A DNA stretch of 64,000 nt, taken from assembly GCA_027620495.1 (NCBI GenBank), contig JAQCEA010000004.1, positions 62,001 to 126,000 on the forward strand. Direction: 5' to 3'. The stretch comes from Pseudomonadota bacterium (lineage in GTDB: Bacteria > Pseudomonadota > Alphaproteobacteria > Puniceispirillales > Puniceispirillaceae). This document shows, piece after piece, positions 35,015 to 45,587 of this stretch. The position numbers were made by a program, and so were the translations under genes. Below the pieces are notes generated by a model, which ran no database searches, was not told where the DNA came from, and saw nothing but the letters and a program-made list of their open reading frames with translations. How positions within the stretch are numbered: position 1 is the first letter of the stretch; every line of letters starts with the position of its first letter.

Positions 35015-35314
35015 TTATGATTTATGCGGGTGTGATTCGTTATATTTGGCCTTTTGTTCGGCAGTGGCTTCGGTTTGGAATTTGTCTTTCCAGTCAGCAT
35101 AGTCCATGCCGTAAATAATCGCGCGCGCCGCGGTTTCATCCATATCAAGGCCATACTCATTCGCCGCTTCCCGGTACCAGCGGGACATGCAGTTGCGACA
35201 AAACCCAGCCAAATTCATCATATCAATATTTTGGACATCTGTGCGGTTTTGAAGATGTGCCACTAGCCGGCGAAAGGCGGCGGCTTCAAGTTCGGTCGTG
35301 GTGGTCTTGTCCAT
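35015..35314 (-). CDS. DUF1244 family protein
   Basis: A 99-residue protein of the DUF1244 family. Features are AAAFRRLVAHLQNRTDVQNIDMMNLAGFCRNCMSRWYREAA, with a CxxC pair, and ARAIIYGMDYADWKDKFQ. The function is unknown, and the cysteine pair could bind metal. The ATG at 35314 gives the normal head. A GTG seven codons further up is possible. It lies directly before gapR (9 bp) on the same strand. Confidence 0.85.
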   Translation of the reverse strand: MDKTTTTELEAAAFRRLVAHLQNRTDVQNIDMMNLAGFCRNCMSRWYREAANEYGLDMDETAARAIIYGMDYADWKDKFQTEATAEQKAKYNESHPHKS

Positions 35315-35533
35315 GGCTATCGGATACTCCGTCACTTATGGCGTTTGTGGCATTGCGTGAATGGCCGCACTCTAACGCATTGGACGCTTGTTGTGCAACC
35401 GAAATGGATTGGTGATAAGGCTTTGGTGGTTGGCATAATAAAGCTATTATAAAAACTTTGTTATGGCTAAATTTGTTGGAAAATCTTAACCTAGGCCATT
35501 ATTAGCCAGAAACGACAAAAGGACCGGCGGTTT

Positions 35534-35959
35534 ATGACCAGCCCGAACATAAATAACAGCGCCGCCAAATTTGACCGGATCAGACGCGCGCATCAGTCAG
35601 AAGTGGCTGAAGATTATGTCGAGATGATTGCCGAACTGATCGAGGAGACTGGCGAGGCCCGCACCGTCGATCTGGCCGCTAGATTTGGTGTAACCAGCCC
35701 GACGGTGAATGCGATTATCCAGCGATTGCAACGTGAAGACCTTGTTGAAAGTCGGCCCTATCGGTCAATTTTTTTAACTGATGCGGGGCGCGATCTGGCC
35801 GAGGCAAGCCGCAAACGGCACAAAATTGTGTATGATTTTTTGGTGTCAATTGGCGTACCGCCGCAAATTGCCGAGGAAGATGCCGAGGGGGTTGAGCATC
35901 ATGTCAGCCCGGAAACATTGGCGGTGTTTGAGACCATTACAAAATTGCGGCTTGGCTGA
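35534..35959 (+). CDS. mntR: manganese-responsive transcriptional regulator, MntR/DtxR family
   Basis: A 141-residue regulator with a winged helix-turn-helix at about 40-85 (TVDLAARFGVTSPTVNAIIQRLQREDLV) and a short metal-binding dimerisation domain. Candidate metal ligands are Asp27 and Glu30 (EDYVEM), His96 (KRHKIVYDFL) and Glu118, Glu121 and His122 (AEGVEHH), in the order found in MntR. It would repress manganese uptake genes when Mn(II) is abundant, but no manganese transporter lies nearby. AAGGA lies about 11 nt before the ATG. Confidence 0.9.
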   Translation: MTSPNINNSAAKFDRIRRAHQSEVAEDYVEMIAELIEETGEARTVDLAARFGVTSPTVNAIIQRLQREDLVESRPYRSIFLTDAGRDLAEASRKRHKIVYDFLVSIGVPPQIAEEDAEGVEHHVSPETLAVFETITKLRLG

Positions 35960-35977
35960 ACAACTGCCGGGTTGGCG

Positions 35978-37444
35978 TTATTCGATGCCGCGATATATTG
36001 TAAATTGCCGCTGTTTGTTATGGCTAATGCTAACGCGGCTTGTCGCGGTTGGCATCAGCCAGCGCACCCCTGGCAAAGCGGGTGGTACATCACCGCCAGT
36101 CAGCGCGATTAGCCGCCTGCCAGCTTGCGGTGACCAGCTATGGTTGGCCTCAAAATGGTTGCTGGGGATGCCATCGTCATCATGCACGAGAATCTTCAGA
36201 TCGCTTTGGTAAAAATGCCAGCTAAGAAGTGCCGCGGTGGCGCGGCGATCGGCGATGATTACAGCGGCATCATGCGCGGCGATATGCGGGGTGATATCTG
36301 CGGCAAGCTGTTGCCAGCCGCGAAGCCGCCGCAACGAGTCAGACTGTGGGGTGAATGGCCCCATACTGCCAGCAATTGTGACCAGCAGCACCATCAGGCT
36401 TAACCCAAAATTGATGCCAATCGCGACAATCCCATAGCGCCGATGTTGCATTTTGCCAAGCCAGCCAGCCAGCAAAATCGTCAATGCCGGAAAAGCCGTC
36501 ATCGCCCAATTGGCATTGGCTTCGCTGAGATAGGATTGGATAATCATCAAGGCCAGCACCGGGGCGCTCATCCAGATCAGCCAACGTGTTTTATGATCAT
36601 GCCAGTGCGTTATCGCGGCGATCATCATAAACAGAAACACAACCGGCCCAGCTACGGCAAATTGCCCACCAATGAACTGCAAAACACCAGCCATTGAGGC
36701 AGATTGCTGGCTGATATTGGCATTATCGCCAAGATGCCGCACGGTCGAAAATTCATTGGCAAAATTCCAGATGATGTTGGGGCTGGCGGCCAAAACAAAG
36801 GCAAGCAAGGCGATAGCAAAATCACGCCAATTAAATAGTTTTTGCCGTGTCATATGCCCATGTAGAAAAATCAGCATCAGTCCAATGAGGGCATAAATGG
36901 CGGCGAATTTGGCAAGCATGGCGGCGCCGAATGCCAGCCCGGCAAGCCCCATACCGACGGATGATGAGAGGCGCCCGCTGGCAATGCCGCAAACCGCCAG
37001 AAGGCCAGCCGACCATAAAGCTAGAAGCGGTGTATCAGTAGAGATTAGAAAGCTACCAAGGCTGGTGGCTGGCAAACTGATCCAGATTAGGGCGGCCAAC
37101 CGGCCAGCTTGTTGTCCAAAAACCCACGACGCTCCCCACCATAATAACAGCGCGGTGATCAAATGTATCCAGCAGGCGGGCAACCGTACCGCCCATGTGT
37201 GATGCCCAAATATCCAATGGGCAAGACCAATGATCCATGCAATCAGCGGGGGTTTGGTAAAGTAACCAAAATCTGGTGTTTGGCTCCACAACCAATATTG
37301 GGCTTCATCAACACCAAGTTCCAGAGGCGTGGTGATCACCGCTGCGCTCCGCAGCAGGGTAATCATCAACAGGGCGCCGCCAATCAGCCAGTTATGCGTC
37401 TGGCCAGATGCCGAATGATGCGAAGAGGTAAACGCCGAAGCCAT
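35978..37444 (-). CDS. GT39/ArnT-like membrane glycosyltransferase
   Basis: A 488-residue polytopic protein with about 11-12 TM segments. The first extracytoplasmic loop carries the catalytic-type motif GVDEAQYWLWSQTPDFGYFTKPPLIAW, characteristic of dolichyl- or undecaprenyl-phosphate-sugar transferases of family GT39/GT83. Such enzymes move a sugar from a lipid carrier to a protein or lipid A on the outside of the inner membrane. AAGGA lies about 9 nt before the ATG. It ends 18 bp beyond the tail of mntR (convergent). Confidence 0.85.
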   Translation of the reverse strand: MASAFTSSHHSASGQTHNWLIGGALLMITLLRSAAVITTPLELGVDEAQYWLWSQTPDFGYFTKPPLIAWIIGLAHWIFGHHTWAVRLPACWIHLITALLLWWGASWVFGQQAGRLAALIWISLPATSLGSFLISTDTPLLALWSAGLLAVCGIASGRLSSSVGMGLAGLAFGAAMLAKFAAIYALIGLMLIFLHGHMTRQKLFNWRDFAIALLAFVLAASPNIIWNFANEFSTVRHLGDNANISQQSASMAGVLQFIGGQFAVAGPVVFLFMMIAAITHWHDHKTRWLIWMSAPVLALMIIQSYLSEANANWAMTAFPALTILLAGWLGKMQHRRYGIVAIGINFGLSLMVLLVTIAGSMGPFTPQSDSLRRLRGWQQLAADITPHIAAHDAAVIIADRRATAALLSWHFYQSDLKILVHDDDGIPSNHFEANHSWSPQAGRRLIALTGGDVPPALPGVRWLMPTATSRVSISHNKQRQFTIYRGIE

Positions 37445-37516
37445 ATGAGCGGTTCCTTGATTTGATGCAGGCGCGCTGTTAAATTCGAAAGCTGTATTCT
37501 AAACAAAAGGTTCGAC

Positions 37517-39223
37517 ATGTCATCACCCGTTCTATCCTTTCCGTCGGCTGACCGCCAGCAATGGCAGGATATTGTCGCCAAGGCGTTAAAAGGGGTGTCA
37601 GCAGACAGCTTGCACCGCATTGACGAGGATGGGCTTGATATTGCCGCGCTTTATCAGATTGAACCGGCGGCAGATATCAGTTCTGGTCAGGTACCCATAC
37701 ACCGGTTGACCGCCAATCCAGCACAGCGATTGGCCTATGGCTGGCGCGTTTGCCAGCCGGTGGATGGCGGCGGCAAGGCTGACGAGGTAAACGGTAAAAT
37801 TCTTGATGAGCTTACCGGTGGGGCGACGGGTGTGTATCTGTCATTTGGGCCAGTGTCCGCGCCAGATCTGGAACAGATGTTACATAATGTTGTGTTGGGT
37901 GCCGCAGATATAATGATCGATGCTGGCCCGCATATCGGCCATGTGTTGGGCGCCTTTGAAACGCTATTACAGGGCCAAAACAAAACCCTATCTGATATTG
38001 GTCTTGATCTGGCGATAGACCCATTTGCCCCGCAATCAGATGCTTCATTGCTCGAAGATGGGTTGGGGGTGTTATGCCGCACTGATGCACGCCAAATCCC
38101 GCATGGCGTGTTTCGGCTGAATGGCTGGCAGTGGCATAATCAGGGCATGAGCCAGGTACAGGAACTTGCCTATCTCTTGGCCGCAACAACGCAGATTTTC
38201 CGGTCTGGTATGGCGGCGGGGCTGTCAGCGGCGCAGATCGCGCCTAAAACATCGATGTGTATTGCGTTGCCTGCTGATCTGTTTGACGGCATTGCAAAAT
38301 GCCGGGCGATTAGGCGTGGCTGGGCTGGGCTGGTGACAGCGCTAGGGCTTGATGCTGACAGTTGCCGTCTTCAGCTTCAGGCATTGCCATCATTGCGGAT
38401 GTTCAGCCTCGCAGATGCCGACATTAATATGTTGCGCACCACCACAGCTTTGCTTGGCGGGGCGATTGGTGGGGCCGATATAATGACGGCCTTTGCCCAT
38501 GATGAATTGACCGGGGCCAGCCCAATGGGGCGGCGTTTGGCGCGGATGCAGCAGATTATGATGATTGAAGAATCCGGGCTAGGGCGCAGCCTTGATGCGG
38601 CTGGCGGCGCTGCCTTTATCGAGGCGCGCAGTGACGCATTGGCCGAGGCGGCATGGGCCGCTTTTCAGGACATCGAAGCAAGTGGCGGTGCCGCGGCGGC
38701 ACAGTCTGACCAGCGATTTATCGCCATGGCAGAGGCCGCGGCCACAAAGCGCAACAAAGAATTTGCTGCTGGGGCGTTGCCGATGCTTGGCGTCACCCTG
38801 CAGCCCGATGGCCAGCCTGTCGGCGATCTGATACCGCGTTGGCAGGCTGTATCACGCCCTGCGGCGGTGATAGAGGCGATCCGCAGGCAGACCGCGTTGA
38901 ATCCGCCCCGCATCTTGATTTTGCAACAGGGCGGTGCGGACATTTCAAAATTGCAAGCGGTCAGGCGGGTGTTGCAAATTGGCGGCATGTCGGCGGTTCA
39001 TTTAACCTTGCCGCTAGACCAGCCTGATGCAGTGACCACAGCGCGCCCGGCTATTGTTGTGTTGCTTGATATGGAAATCGATGCGCTGGACCCGGCGATA
39101 CAAGCACAGCTTGATCTCAGTTTGTTGGCTGGCGGCATTTTCATGGCGGATGATATTTTAAAAGGCGAGGCGCAAATTGCGTGGTTGATTACGCTGGCCG
39201 ATATGACAAAGGAGCCGAACTAA
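37517..39223 (+). CDS. mutA: methylmalonyl-CoA mutase, small subunit
   Basis: A 568-residue subunit related to the catalytic one but degenerate. The TIM-barrel part is visible ([33 protein letters not shown] and [17 protein letters not shown]-type helices), and the C-terminal Rossmann part lacks the DxHxxG cobalamin motif, as expected. It forms a heterodimer with MutB. The stop codon shares one base with the mutB ATG (TAATG), so they are tightly coupled. AAAGG lies 7 nt before the ATG. Confidence 0.92.
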   Translation: MSSPVLSFPSADRQQWQDIVAKALKGVSADSLHRIDEDGLDIAALYQIEPAADISSGQVPIHRLTANPAQRLAYGWRVCQPVDGGGKADEVNGKILDELTGGATGVYLSFGPVSAPDLEQMLHNVVLGAADIMIDAGPHIGHVLGAFETLLQGQNKTLSDIGLDLAIDPFAPQSDASLLEDGLGVLCRTDARQIPHGVFRLNGWQWHNQGMSQVQELAYLLAATTQIFRSGMAAGLSAAQIAPKTSMCIALPADLFDGIAKCRAIRRGWAGLVTALGLDADSCRLQLQALPSLRMFSLADADINMLRTTTALLGGAIGGADIMTAFAHDELTGASPMGRRLARMQQIMMIEESGLGRSLDAAGGAAFIEARSDALAEAAWAAFQDIEASGGAAAAQSDQRFIAMAEAAATKRNKEFAAGALPMLGVTLQPDGQPVGDLIPRWQAVSRPAAVIEAIRRQTALNPPRILILQQGGADISKLQAVRRVLQIGGMSAVHLTLPLDQPDAVTTARPAIVVLLDMEIDALDPAIQAQLDLSLLAGGIFMADDILKGEAQIAWLITLADMTKEPN

Positions 39224-41385
39224 TGGGCGTCTTTCCTGACTTTACCAAAATTGCCCTGCCCGGTGCCGACCAGATCAACACGACATTAGGAGAAATGCCG
39301 CCAGCACTTGCCAATGCCGAACAATTGCCTCTGCCAGCAATAGGGTGCGCTGATGCCGCCACACAGGCCCAGCTTGCCGGCAGCCAACCCGGCATTGCGC
39401 CATTTTTGCGTGGGCCATACCCCAGCATGTATGCCACCCGCCCATGGACAATCAGACAATATGCAGGCTTTTCAACAGCCGAAGAATCAAATGTCTTTTA
39501 CCGGAAGAATCTAGCGGCAGGTCAGATGGGATTGTCGGTAGCGTTCGATCTGCCAACGCACCGGGGGTATGATTCGGATAACCCATTGGTGGCCGATGAT
39601 GTTGGTTTGGCTGGTGTGGCGATTGATTCGATTGCCGATATGGCGGTTCTGTTCGATTCGATCCCGCTTGATCGAATGACGGTATCAATGACGATGAATG
39701 GCGCGGTTCTGCCGGTGCTGGCGCTGTTTATTGTGGCCGCCGAAGAACAGGGCGTATCTGCTGAAAAACTGGCTGGTACCATTCAAAATGACGTGTTGAA
39801 AGAATTTATGGTGCGCAACACCTATATCTATCCGCCAACGCCCTCGATGCGGGTTGTGTCGGATATTTTCGCCTTTTGCGCCAAAGAGATGCCAAAATTC
39901 AATTTTATTTCGGTGTCAGGCTATCACATGCAAGAAGCTGGGGCTTCGGCTGATTTGGAACTTGCCTATACGTTGGCTGATGGGCTTGCCTATATCCGTG
40001 CGGGTGTCGATGCGGGTCTCAAGGTTGATGATTTTGCACCGCGCCTGTCATTCTTCTTTGGCATTGGCATGAATTTCTATATGGAAGTTGCCAAATTGCG
40101 GGCGGCACGCATTTTATGGGCTGAATTGATGCAAACCCATTTTGCCCCGCAAGATCCAAAATCTTTGATGCTGCGAACGCATTGCCAAACATCTGGCTGG
40201 TCATTGGCGGCGCAAGATGTGTTTAATAATGTCCCGCGCACATGTATCGAGGCGGCCGCGGCGGTGGCTGGCCATACACAATCATTGCATACAAATTCGC
40301 TTGACGAGGCATTAGGTCTGCCAACCGATTATGCCGCACGCATTGCCCGCAACACCCAAATCCATCTGCAAAATGAAGCCAATATGGCACATGTGATTGA
40401 CCCGTTTGGCGGTAGCTATCTTATTGAACAATTGACCCAGCAACTGGCCGACAAGGCAAGGCGGCATATTGCCGAAATAGAATCGCTTGGCGGCATGGCC
40501 GCGGCGATTGAATCAGGCATCCCAAAATTGCGAATTGAAGAAGTGGCAACCGCCACGCAGGCGCGCATCGATTCGGCAGACCAGGTGATTGTTGGCGTTA
40601 ATAAATATCAGCCTGACATCACCGATAGCCGCGCCGAACAAGTTGAGGTGCGCCGGATTGATAACGCTGATGTTCGTGAACGGCAAATTGCACGATTGAA
40701 AACATTGCGTGAAACGCGTGATCAAGCGGCTGTCGAAGCGGCATTGGCGGCATTGTCAGATGCGGCATCAGGCACAAAAAATTTAATGCCTTTTGCCATT
40801 GAAGCGACGCGCCAGCGGGCCACGGTTGGTGAAATGTCTGATGCGCTGGCGGCAAAATTTGGCCGTCATACGGCCAAAATTCAGGGGGTTCGGGGAATCT
40901 GGCGCCAACATATAGCGGCCAGTGCCGATCTGGATATGTTAAAAGAACGGGTTGCTGCCTTTCACAAAGCGGCGGGTCGTCCGCCTAGGTTTCTGGTCGC
41001 AAAATTAGGACAGGATGGGCATGACCGCGGGCAAAAAGTGATTGCCTCGGCCTTTGCCGATCTAGGATTCGAGGTGATCACCGGGCCGTTATTCCAAACT
41101 CCGGATGATGTATATGATCTGGCCATTGATGGCGAGGTGGATGCCATTGGCGTGTCAACATTGGCCGCTAGTCACCTCTCGCAGGTGCCTGCATTGCGGC
41201 GTAAACTTGATGCGGGTGCGGGACGTCATATTGAATTGGTTGTTGGTGGGGTGATCCCGCCCGGTGATATTCCGGCGCTTGAAGCGGCTGGTGCTGGGGC
41301 GGTGTTTCTGCCCGGCACTAAATCGACCGATGCGGCGATGCGTCTTCTTGATCTGTTGGCACGGCGGCGCAATATCTCTGGGTAA
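39223..41385 (+). CDS. mutB: methylmalonyl-CoA mutase, large (cobalamin-binding) subunit
   Basis: A 720-residue enzyme that interconverts methylmalonyl-CoA and succinyl-CoA. The catalytic barrel has [41 protein letters not shown] and NDPFGGS-type (here IDPFGGSY) motifs. The C-terminal B12 domain has the lower-ligand motif GQDGHDRG, then GVSTLAASH and GGVIPPGD. The ATG at 39223 overlaps mutA by one base and has GGAG upstream. It completes the route from propionyl-CoA, for example the AcuI product. Propionyl-CoA carboxylase and epimerase are not in the window. Confidence 0.97.
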   Translation: MGVFPDFTKIALPGADQINTTLGEMPPALANAEQLPLPAIGCADAATQAQLAGSQPGIAPFLRGPYPSMYATRPWTIRQYAGFSTAEESNVFYRKNLAAGQMGLSVAFDLPTHRGYDSDNPLVADDVGLAGVAIDSIADMAVLFDSIPLDRMTVSMTMNGAVLPVLALFIVAAEEQGVSAEKLAGTIQNDVLKEFMVRNTYIYPPTPSMRVVSDIFAFCAKEMPKFNFISVSGYHMQEAGASADLELAYTLADGLAYIRAGVDAGLKVDDFAPRLSFFFGIGMNFYMEVAKLRAARILWAELMQTHFAPQDPKSLMLRTHCQTSGWSLAAQDVFNNVPRTCIEAAAAVAGHTQSLHTNSLDEALGLPTDYAARIARNTQIHLQNEANMAHVIDPFGGSYLIEQLTQQLADKARRHIAEIESLGGMAAAIESGIPKLRIEEVATATQARIDSADQVIVGVNKYQPDITDSRAEQVEVRRIDNADVRERQIARLKTLRETRDQAAVEAALAALSDAASGTKNLMPFAIEATRQRATVGEMSDALAAKFGRHTAKIQGVRGIWRQHIAASADLDMLKERVAAFHKAAGRPPRFLVAKLGQDGHDRGQKVIASAFADLGFEVITGPLFQTPDDVYDLAIDGEVDAIGVSTLAASHLSQVPALRRKLDAGAGRHIELVVGGVIPPGDIPALEAAGAGAVFLPGTKSTDAAMRLLDLLARRRNISG

Positions 41386-41433
41386 AAGCTGGTTGGCTAG
41401 CACATCATTTTTATACAAGAGGTAGATCAGGTC

Positions 41434-41856
41434 ATGACCGCACAAACCGCATCAACGGCGCAGGCTGAGGCCGACGCAATTGTCGAGGAGTTTGGATTTT
41501 TTGATGATTGGGAAGACCGCTATCAGCTATTGATTGATCAGGGGCGAAAATTGGCACCGTTTCCGGGCCAGCTTCGTGATGATTCGCACCGGCTTCGCGG
41601 GTGTCAGTCGGTTGTCTATTTCGCGGCTGAACGCGATTCGTCTGATATTGTCACATTCATGGCCGAATCAGATGCCGCCATTGTTCAGGGGCTGGTGGCG
41701 CTTTTATTGCGGGTCTATTCAGGCCGCCCTGCCGCAGAAATTCGCGAAACTGAGCCAAGATTTCTGGCGGAAATTGGCCTTGATTCACATTTGTCAGCAA
41801 CCCGTAAAAATGGCCTTGCCAGTATGCTTGGTGCGATTAAATCTGCAGCCAATTAA
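41434..41856 (+). CDS. sufE: SufE family sulfur-transfer protein
   Basis: A 140-residue SufE protein that accepts persulfide sulfur from the cysteine desulfurase SufS for iron-sulfur cluster assembly. The active Cys57 is in LRGCQSVVYF, and the RYQLLIDQGRKL and ATRKNGLASMLGAIK helices are typical. It stands apart from any suf operon in this window, as is common for alphaproteobacterial sufE. It begins 49 bp after mutB. Confidence 0.93.
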   Translation: MTAQTASTAQAEADAIVEEFGFFDDWEDRYQLLIDQGRKLAPFPGQLRDDSHRLRGCQSVVYFAAERDSSDIVTFMAESDAAIVQGLVALLLRVYSGRPAAEIRETEPRFLAEIGLDSHLSATRKNGLASMLGAIKSAAN

Positions 41857-41915
41857 AGATCACGCCTTGGCACCGGTCATGCGGGTTCTAGAGGGCTGAA
41901 TATTATCTGGCCTGT

Positions 41916-42905
41916 TTAATCGGGGCTACGTTCAGCCCGCGGTGTTCGGTCATAACATTCACGATAGCATTTAGAAAAATGCGAGGCCGATACAAAACCG
42001 CAAGCCAGCGCCACAGATAAAATCGACATAGATGTCTGGCGCAATAAATGACGCGCACGGGCAAGGCGCAAATTCAGATAATAGCGCGTCGGCGTGGTGT
42101 TCAGATATTTGCGAAATAATCGTTCAAGCTGGCGTGTTGACAGGCCCGTTTCATGTGCAATGGCGGTTTGCGGCAACGGTTCTTCCAAATTATCTTCCAT
42201 GGTTTTCACCACTGCCAATAATTTTGGATGGCTCACACCAATGCGTGAACGCAGTTCCATACGCTGTCGATCGGTTGGTTCGCGGATTCGGTCATGGATA
42301 AATTGATCAGATATTTCAGCCGCCAATTGCGCCCCATGCGAATGTGAAATGAGATTAAGCATCATATCAAGCGAGGCTGTACCGCCAGAACAGGTCACGC
42401 GGTTACCATCAATTTCAAAAAGATCGGTGGTGATGTTGAGGTTCTGAAATTCTTCTGCCAGCCCATCAATATTTTCCCAATGGATGGTACAGCGGCGCCC
42501 ATCAAGCAATCCAGCTGCCGCCATCACATAGGTGCCGGTGCAAATCGCGCCAATAATGGCACCATTGCGATCAAGCCGGCGCACCAAATTTAAAATCGCT
42601 TTGCTAGTGTTGTTTCGCACATCAACGCCGGCACAGACAAATACCATGCGGCAGTGTTTCAGCTGTTCTGGGTCAATGTTGGTTTGCACCTCTATGCCGT
42701 TGCTTGCCACACTGCTGATGCCGTTCGGGCTGGCAACCATCCATTCAAAAATCTGTTTGCCGCTTTGCCGGTTTGCGGCGCGCAATGGCTCTATGGCTGA
42801 TGCAAATGCCAGCATAGAAAACTGATTAAGCAACAAAAACCCTATCTTTTGTGCGCTGGCATCAGCGTCATTGTTCAGCAAGGTTTTTATGGTGCTATTG
42901 TCCAT
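41916..42905 (-). CDS. GlxA/GbdR-type regulator (DJ-1/PfpI domain plus AraC helix-turn-helix)
   Basis: A protein of about 329 residues with an N-terminal DJ-1/PfpI-like domain (about 15-190, with GAIICTGTYVMAAAGLLDGRRCTIHWE-type, here GAICTGTY and TIHWENI) and a C-terminal AraC domain. The AraC domain includes AIAHETGLSTRQLERLFRKYLNTTPTRYYL and the second helix-turn-helix LACGFVSASHFSKCYRECY. GbdR and CdhR are of this class and respond to betaine-type compounds. Betaine genes lie 4-10 kb downstream, so a link is plausible but unproven. The ATG at 42905 is favoured by AAGAG 6 nt upstream. Starts at 42956 and 43004 are possible. Confidence 0.87.
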   Translation of the reverse strand: MDNSTIKTLLNNDADASAQKIGFLLLNQFSMLAFASAIEPLRAANRQSGKQIFEWMVASPNGISSVASNGIEVQTNIDPEQLKHCRMVFVCAGVDVRNNTSKAILNLVRRLDRNGAIIGAICTGTYVMAAAGLLDGRRCTIHWENIDGLAEEFQNLNITTDLFEIDGNRVTCSGGTASLDMMLNLISHSHGAQLAAEISDQFIHDRIREPTDRQRMELRSRIGVSHPKLLAVVKTMEDNLEEPLPQTAIAHETGLSTRQLERLFRKYLNTTPTRYYLNLRLARARHLLRQTSMSILSVALACGFVSASHFSKCYRECYDRTPRAERSPD

Positions 42906-43103
42906 ACGCATCTCTTGGTCTAACGCCACGAGCAGGTTTCGTTTAATTACTTTCATTAAGCTGCAATTTGTCGGAAATGAAACAAAAAAATCGATCATCG
43001 CCATTTTTATGCGGGCGCCTTGACAGGGCCTAGCGGTAGTTCGGTGTTCGGCTGGGTGTTTTTTGTGTCAAAAATGAATGATATTTGCTATCACCCTGCC
43101 GCG

Positions 43104-43922
43104 ATGACCCAGTTTCCCGTTTCGATTCCTGATCCGATTACCAGTGCCGCTAATGCCGAGGTAAAATCCTTGCGGGCGTTGCATGAGCGTAAATATCGCA
43201 AAAAATCAGGCTGGTTTCTGGCCGAGGGTGCCAGAATTTGCCGCGAGGCGGTTGCACTTGGCTGGGATATGCATCGGCTTGCCTTTTTGGCCGGGCGTGA
43301 AACGGACGCGGTAATGCGCCCCCTATTAGACGGGCTTGCCGCTTCTGGTGGCCGGGCGTTGCCAATGACCGAGAATCTATTACAGCGCATCAGCCGCAAA
43401 GATAACCCACAGATATTGATCGGGGCGTTTGGCCAGCGTTGGCATGATTTACAGGCGATTGCCAACACGTCTGACAGAATTTGGGTGGCGCTTGACCGGG
43501 TGCGTGATCCGGGCAATCTAGGAACGGTGATGCGTACGGCGGATGCGGTAGGGGCCGCTGGTATCATTTTGGTTGGAGATTGCACCGATCCTTATTCGGT
43601 TGAGGCGGTGCGGGCGTCAATGGGCGCGGTGTTTAATGTCAAGATTATCGCCTGTAGCGAAGCTGAATTTATTGCGTTTGGAGCGGCGTGGCCGGGCCGG
43701 GTGATTGGCACGGCGCTGCCAGCCGCCGTGGATTACCGACGGGCTGATTATGATGGGTCTTTAATTATGTTGATGGGTAACGAACAAGCCGGGTTGACCG
43801 CGCCTTTGATGGATATGTGCGACCAGCTGATCAAGATTCCTATGCAGGGGCGGTCTGATTCGCTTAATCTGGCGGTGGCGACAGCTGTTGCTTTATACAC
43901 GGCCCTTGATCAACGGGGCTAA
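43104..43922 (+). CDS. TrmH/SpoU-family RNA 2'-O-methyltransferase
   Basis: A protein of about 272 residues. It has an N-terminal substrate-binding part (SLRALHERKYRKKSGWFLAEGARICREA) and a SPOUT knot domain with VALDRVRDPGNLGTVMRTADAVGAAGI, LIMLMGNEQAGL and the knotted C-terminal IPMQGRSDSLNLAVATAV. These are the three SpoU motifs. The target, rRNA or tRNA ribose, cannot be told. The start is uncertain (43104 or 43074), since neither has a good ribosome-binding site. The gene shares a CTAA with the convergent methyltransferase gene. Confidence 0.9.
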   Translation: MTQFPVSIPDPITSAANAEVKSLRALHERKYRKKSGWFLAEGARICREAVALGWDMHRLAFLAGRETDAVMRPLLDGLAASGGRALPMTENLLQRISRKDNPQILIGAFGQRWHDLQAIANTSDRIWVALDRVRDPGNLGTVMRTADAVGAAGIILVGDCTDPYSVEAVRASMGAVFNVKIIACSEAEFIAFGAAWPGRVIGTALPAAVDYRRADYDGSLIMLMGNEQAGLTAPLMDMCDQLIKIPMQGRSDSLNLAVATAVALYTALDQRG

Positions 43923-44842
43923 TATGCCGCCCACCGCGCAAAATTTGCCTGCGAGACATAGCGCCTTGTGTCTAGACCCGAAAGGGCTGATTCCTCAATC
44001 GCCAATTCGCCAGCTTCAATCGAACCAGGCCGGTCTTTGAATACGTCCGCAACTGCGTAATACGCCGCTAATGACGAGGCCCGAATCGCATAAATGGTCA
44101 GCAATAAAAATAACGCATCATCGCTCAATAAATCAGTCGCCTGCCGCAATAAAGGGCGTAAATCATCTTCAATGCGCCAGGTTTCGCCCTTTGGACCGCG
44201 GCCATATTTTGGCGGGTCCATAATGATTCCGTCATAGGTGCGCTGGCGTCTGATCTCGCGCGCTACAAACCCGCTGGCATCATCCGTGATAAAGCGAATG
44301 GGCGCGTCTTGAAGGCCGCATACATCCCGATTTTCAAATGCCTGTACGATGGCTTTTTTGCTGGCGTCAACATGCGTGACTTCGGCACCAGCGGCCGCCG
44401 CGTGCAGGCTGGCCAAACCAGAATAGGCAAATAAATTCAAAATGCGCGGGCGGCGATTATGTTTTTGCTGAAATTGATGAATTTTTTCTGCACACCAGTT
44501 CCAATGCGCCGCCTGTTCTGGGAAAAAACAAAGGTGACGAAACGGTGTTGGCCGCGCCAGAAAGCGCAGTTCCTGATACCTCATCTGCCAGCTCTCAGGA
44601 AGGTCTTTTGCCAGGTGCCAGCCACCTGATTCATTATTTTCGGAATCGTTTTTGTCAGGCCGGAACACGCCATCCGCCGCCCACGCATCAGTACCAAGTC
44701 GCGGTTGCCACATGGCCTGTGGTTCGGGGCGAATAAACCGAAAATCACCAAAGCGTTCTAGTTTTTTCAAATCGCCACTGTCTAGCAATTCATAATCATG
44801 CCAGTCAGCGCTGGTGAGTAAAGTTAAATGCGGTGCCGTCAT
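43919..44842 (-). CDS. class I SAM-dependent methyltransferase, RlmI/RlmK-like
   Basis: A 307-residue protein with a Rossmann methyltransferase domain. Motif I is ILNLFAYSGLASLHAAAAGAEVTHVDASKKAI, and the catalytic-type motif IV is IIMDPPKYGRGPKGETWRI. This is the pattern of the 23S rRNA m5C/m2G-type RlmI/RlmK enzymes without their PUA domain. An aromatic-rich N-terminal region (WHDYELLDSGDLKKLERFGDF) resembles the family's head, 'dyeLLDsGdg.KLErfG'. It is convergent with the SpoU gene, and the two stop codons overlap. Confidence 0.87.
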   Translation of the reverse strand: MTAPHLTLLTSADWHDYELLDSGDLKKLERFGDFRFIRPEPQAMWQPRLGTDAWAADGVFRPDKNDSENNESGGWHLAKDLPESWQMRYQELRFLARPTPFRHLCFFPEQAAHWNWCAEKIHQFQQKHNRRPRILNLFAYSGLASLHAAAAGAEVTHVDASKKAIVQAFENRDVCGLQDAPIRFITDDASGFVAREIRRQRTYDGIIMDPPKYGRGPKGETWRIEDDLRPLLRQATDLLSDDALFLLLTIYAIRASSLAAYYAVADVFKDRPGSIEAGELAIEESALSGLDTRRYVSQANFARWAAY

Positions 44843-45119
44843 GTCGGCGATACTGCCATAGATGATCTAGAATGCAATCACCAATCTGCCAGATGGCAAG
44901 ACCAGTTGATTTTGTTGGTTAGGTGCGCCCTGCGCCTTGCCCTAAGTAAGTAAAAAATTTGCGTTTCCAGCGTCTTATATTCCAGAAATATGCAACAAAA
45001 TTTGCTATATCTTCACATCTGTAAAAAATAATGATCTTTTTTGGCCATCTTGGCTAGCGATAGATTAATCACTATACAGACATAAAATTCAGTACCCTTT
45101 TTAAAGTCAGGTGTTGTGG

Positions 45120-45587
45120 ATGGACCAGATTGACAGACAAATATTAATGCAGTTGCAGAATAATGCCGCGCAACCAGTTGCTGATATTGCCCGCAAAGTG
45201 GGATTGTCGGTAACCCCCTGCTGGCGGCGAATCCAGCGGATGGAAGAAACTGGAATCATCCGCAAACGTGTTGCCCTGCTTGATTCAAAGGCGATTGGCG
45301 TTGGCATGTCGGTGTTTGTCGCGGTACGCACCGATCAGCATAATGCAGACTGGCTGGAAAATTTTGCAGGCATGGTGGCTGATATGCCTGAAGTGGTCGA
45401 ATTTTACCGAATGAGTGGCGAGGTGGATTATTTGTTGCGGGTTGTGGTGCCGGATATGGCCGCCTATGACAGATTTTACCGCAAGCTGATTACCAATGTT
45501 CAGCTTACCGATGTCAGCTCGTCATTTGCCATGGAAGAAATTAAATATACCACGGCCTTGCCATTGCCTGAGGCCGATGATGCCTGA
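45120..45587 (+). CDS. Lrp/AsnC-family transcriptional regulator
   Basis: A 155-residue regulator with an N-terminal helix-turn-helix (MDQIDRQILMQLQNNAAQPVADIARKVGLSVTPCWRRIQRM) and a C-terminal RAM ligand-binding domain (FYRMSGEVDYLLRVVVPDMAAYDRF). Such proteins sense amino acids. The ATG at 45120 gives the typical head, although the GTG at 45111 is also in frame. The last codons overlap the start of the glycosyltransferase gene by 8 nt, so they are co-translated, which is an unusual pairing. The 277 bp upstream hold no gene. Confidence 0.92.
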   Translation: MDQIDRQILMQLQNNAAQPVADIARKVGLSVTPCWRRIQRMEETGIIRKRVALLDSKAIGVGMSVFVAVRTDQHNADWLENFAGMVADMPEVVEFYRMSGEVDYLLRVVVPDMAAYDRFYRKLITNVQLTDVSSSFAMEEIKYTTALPLPEADDA

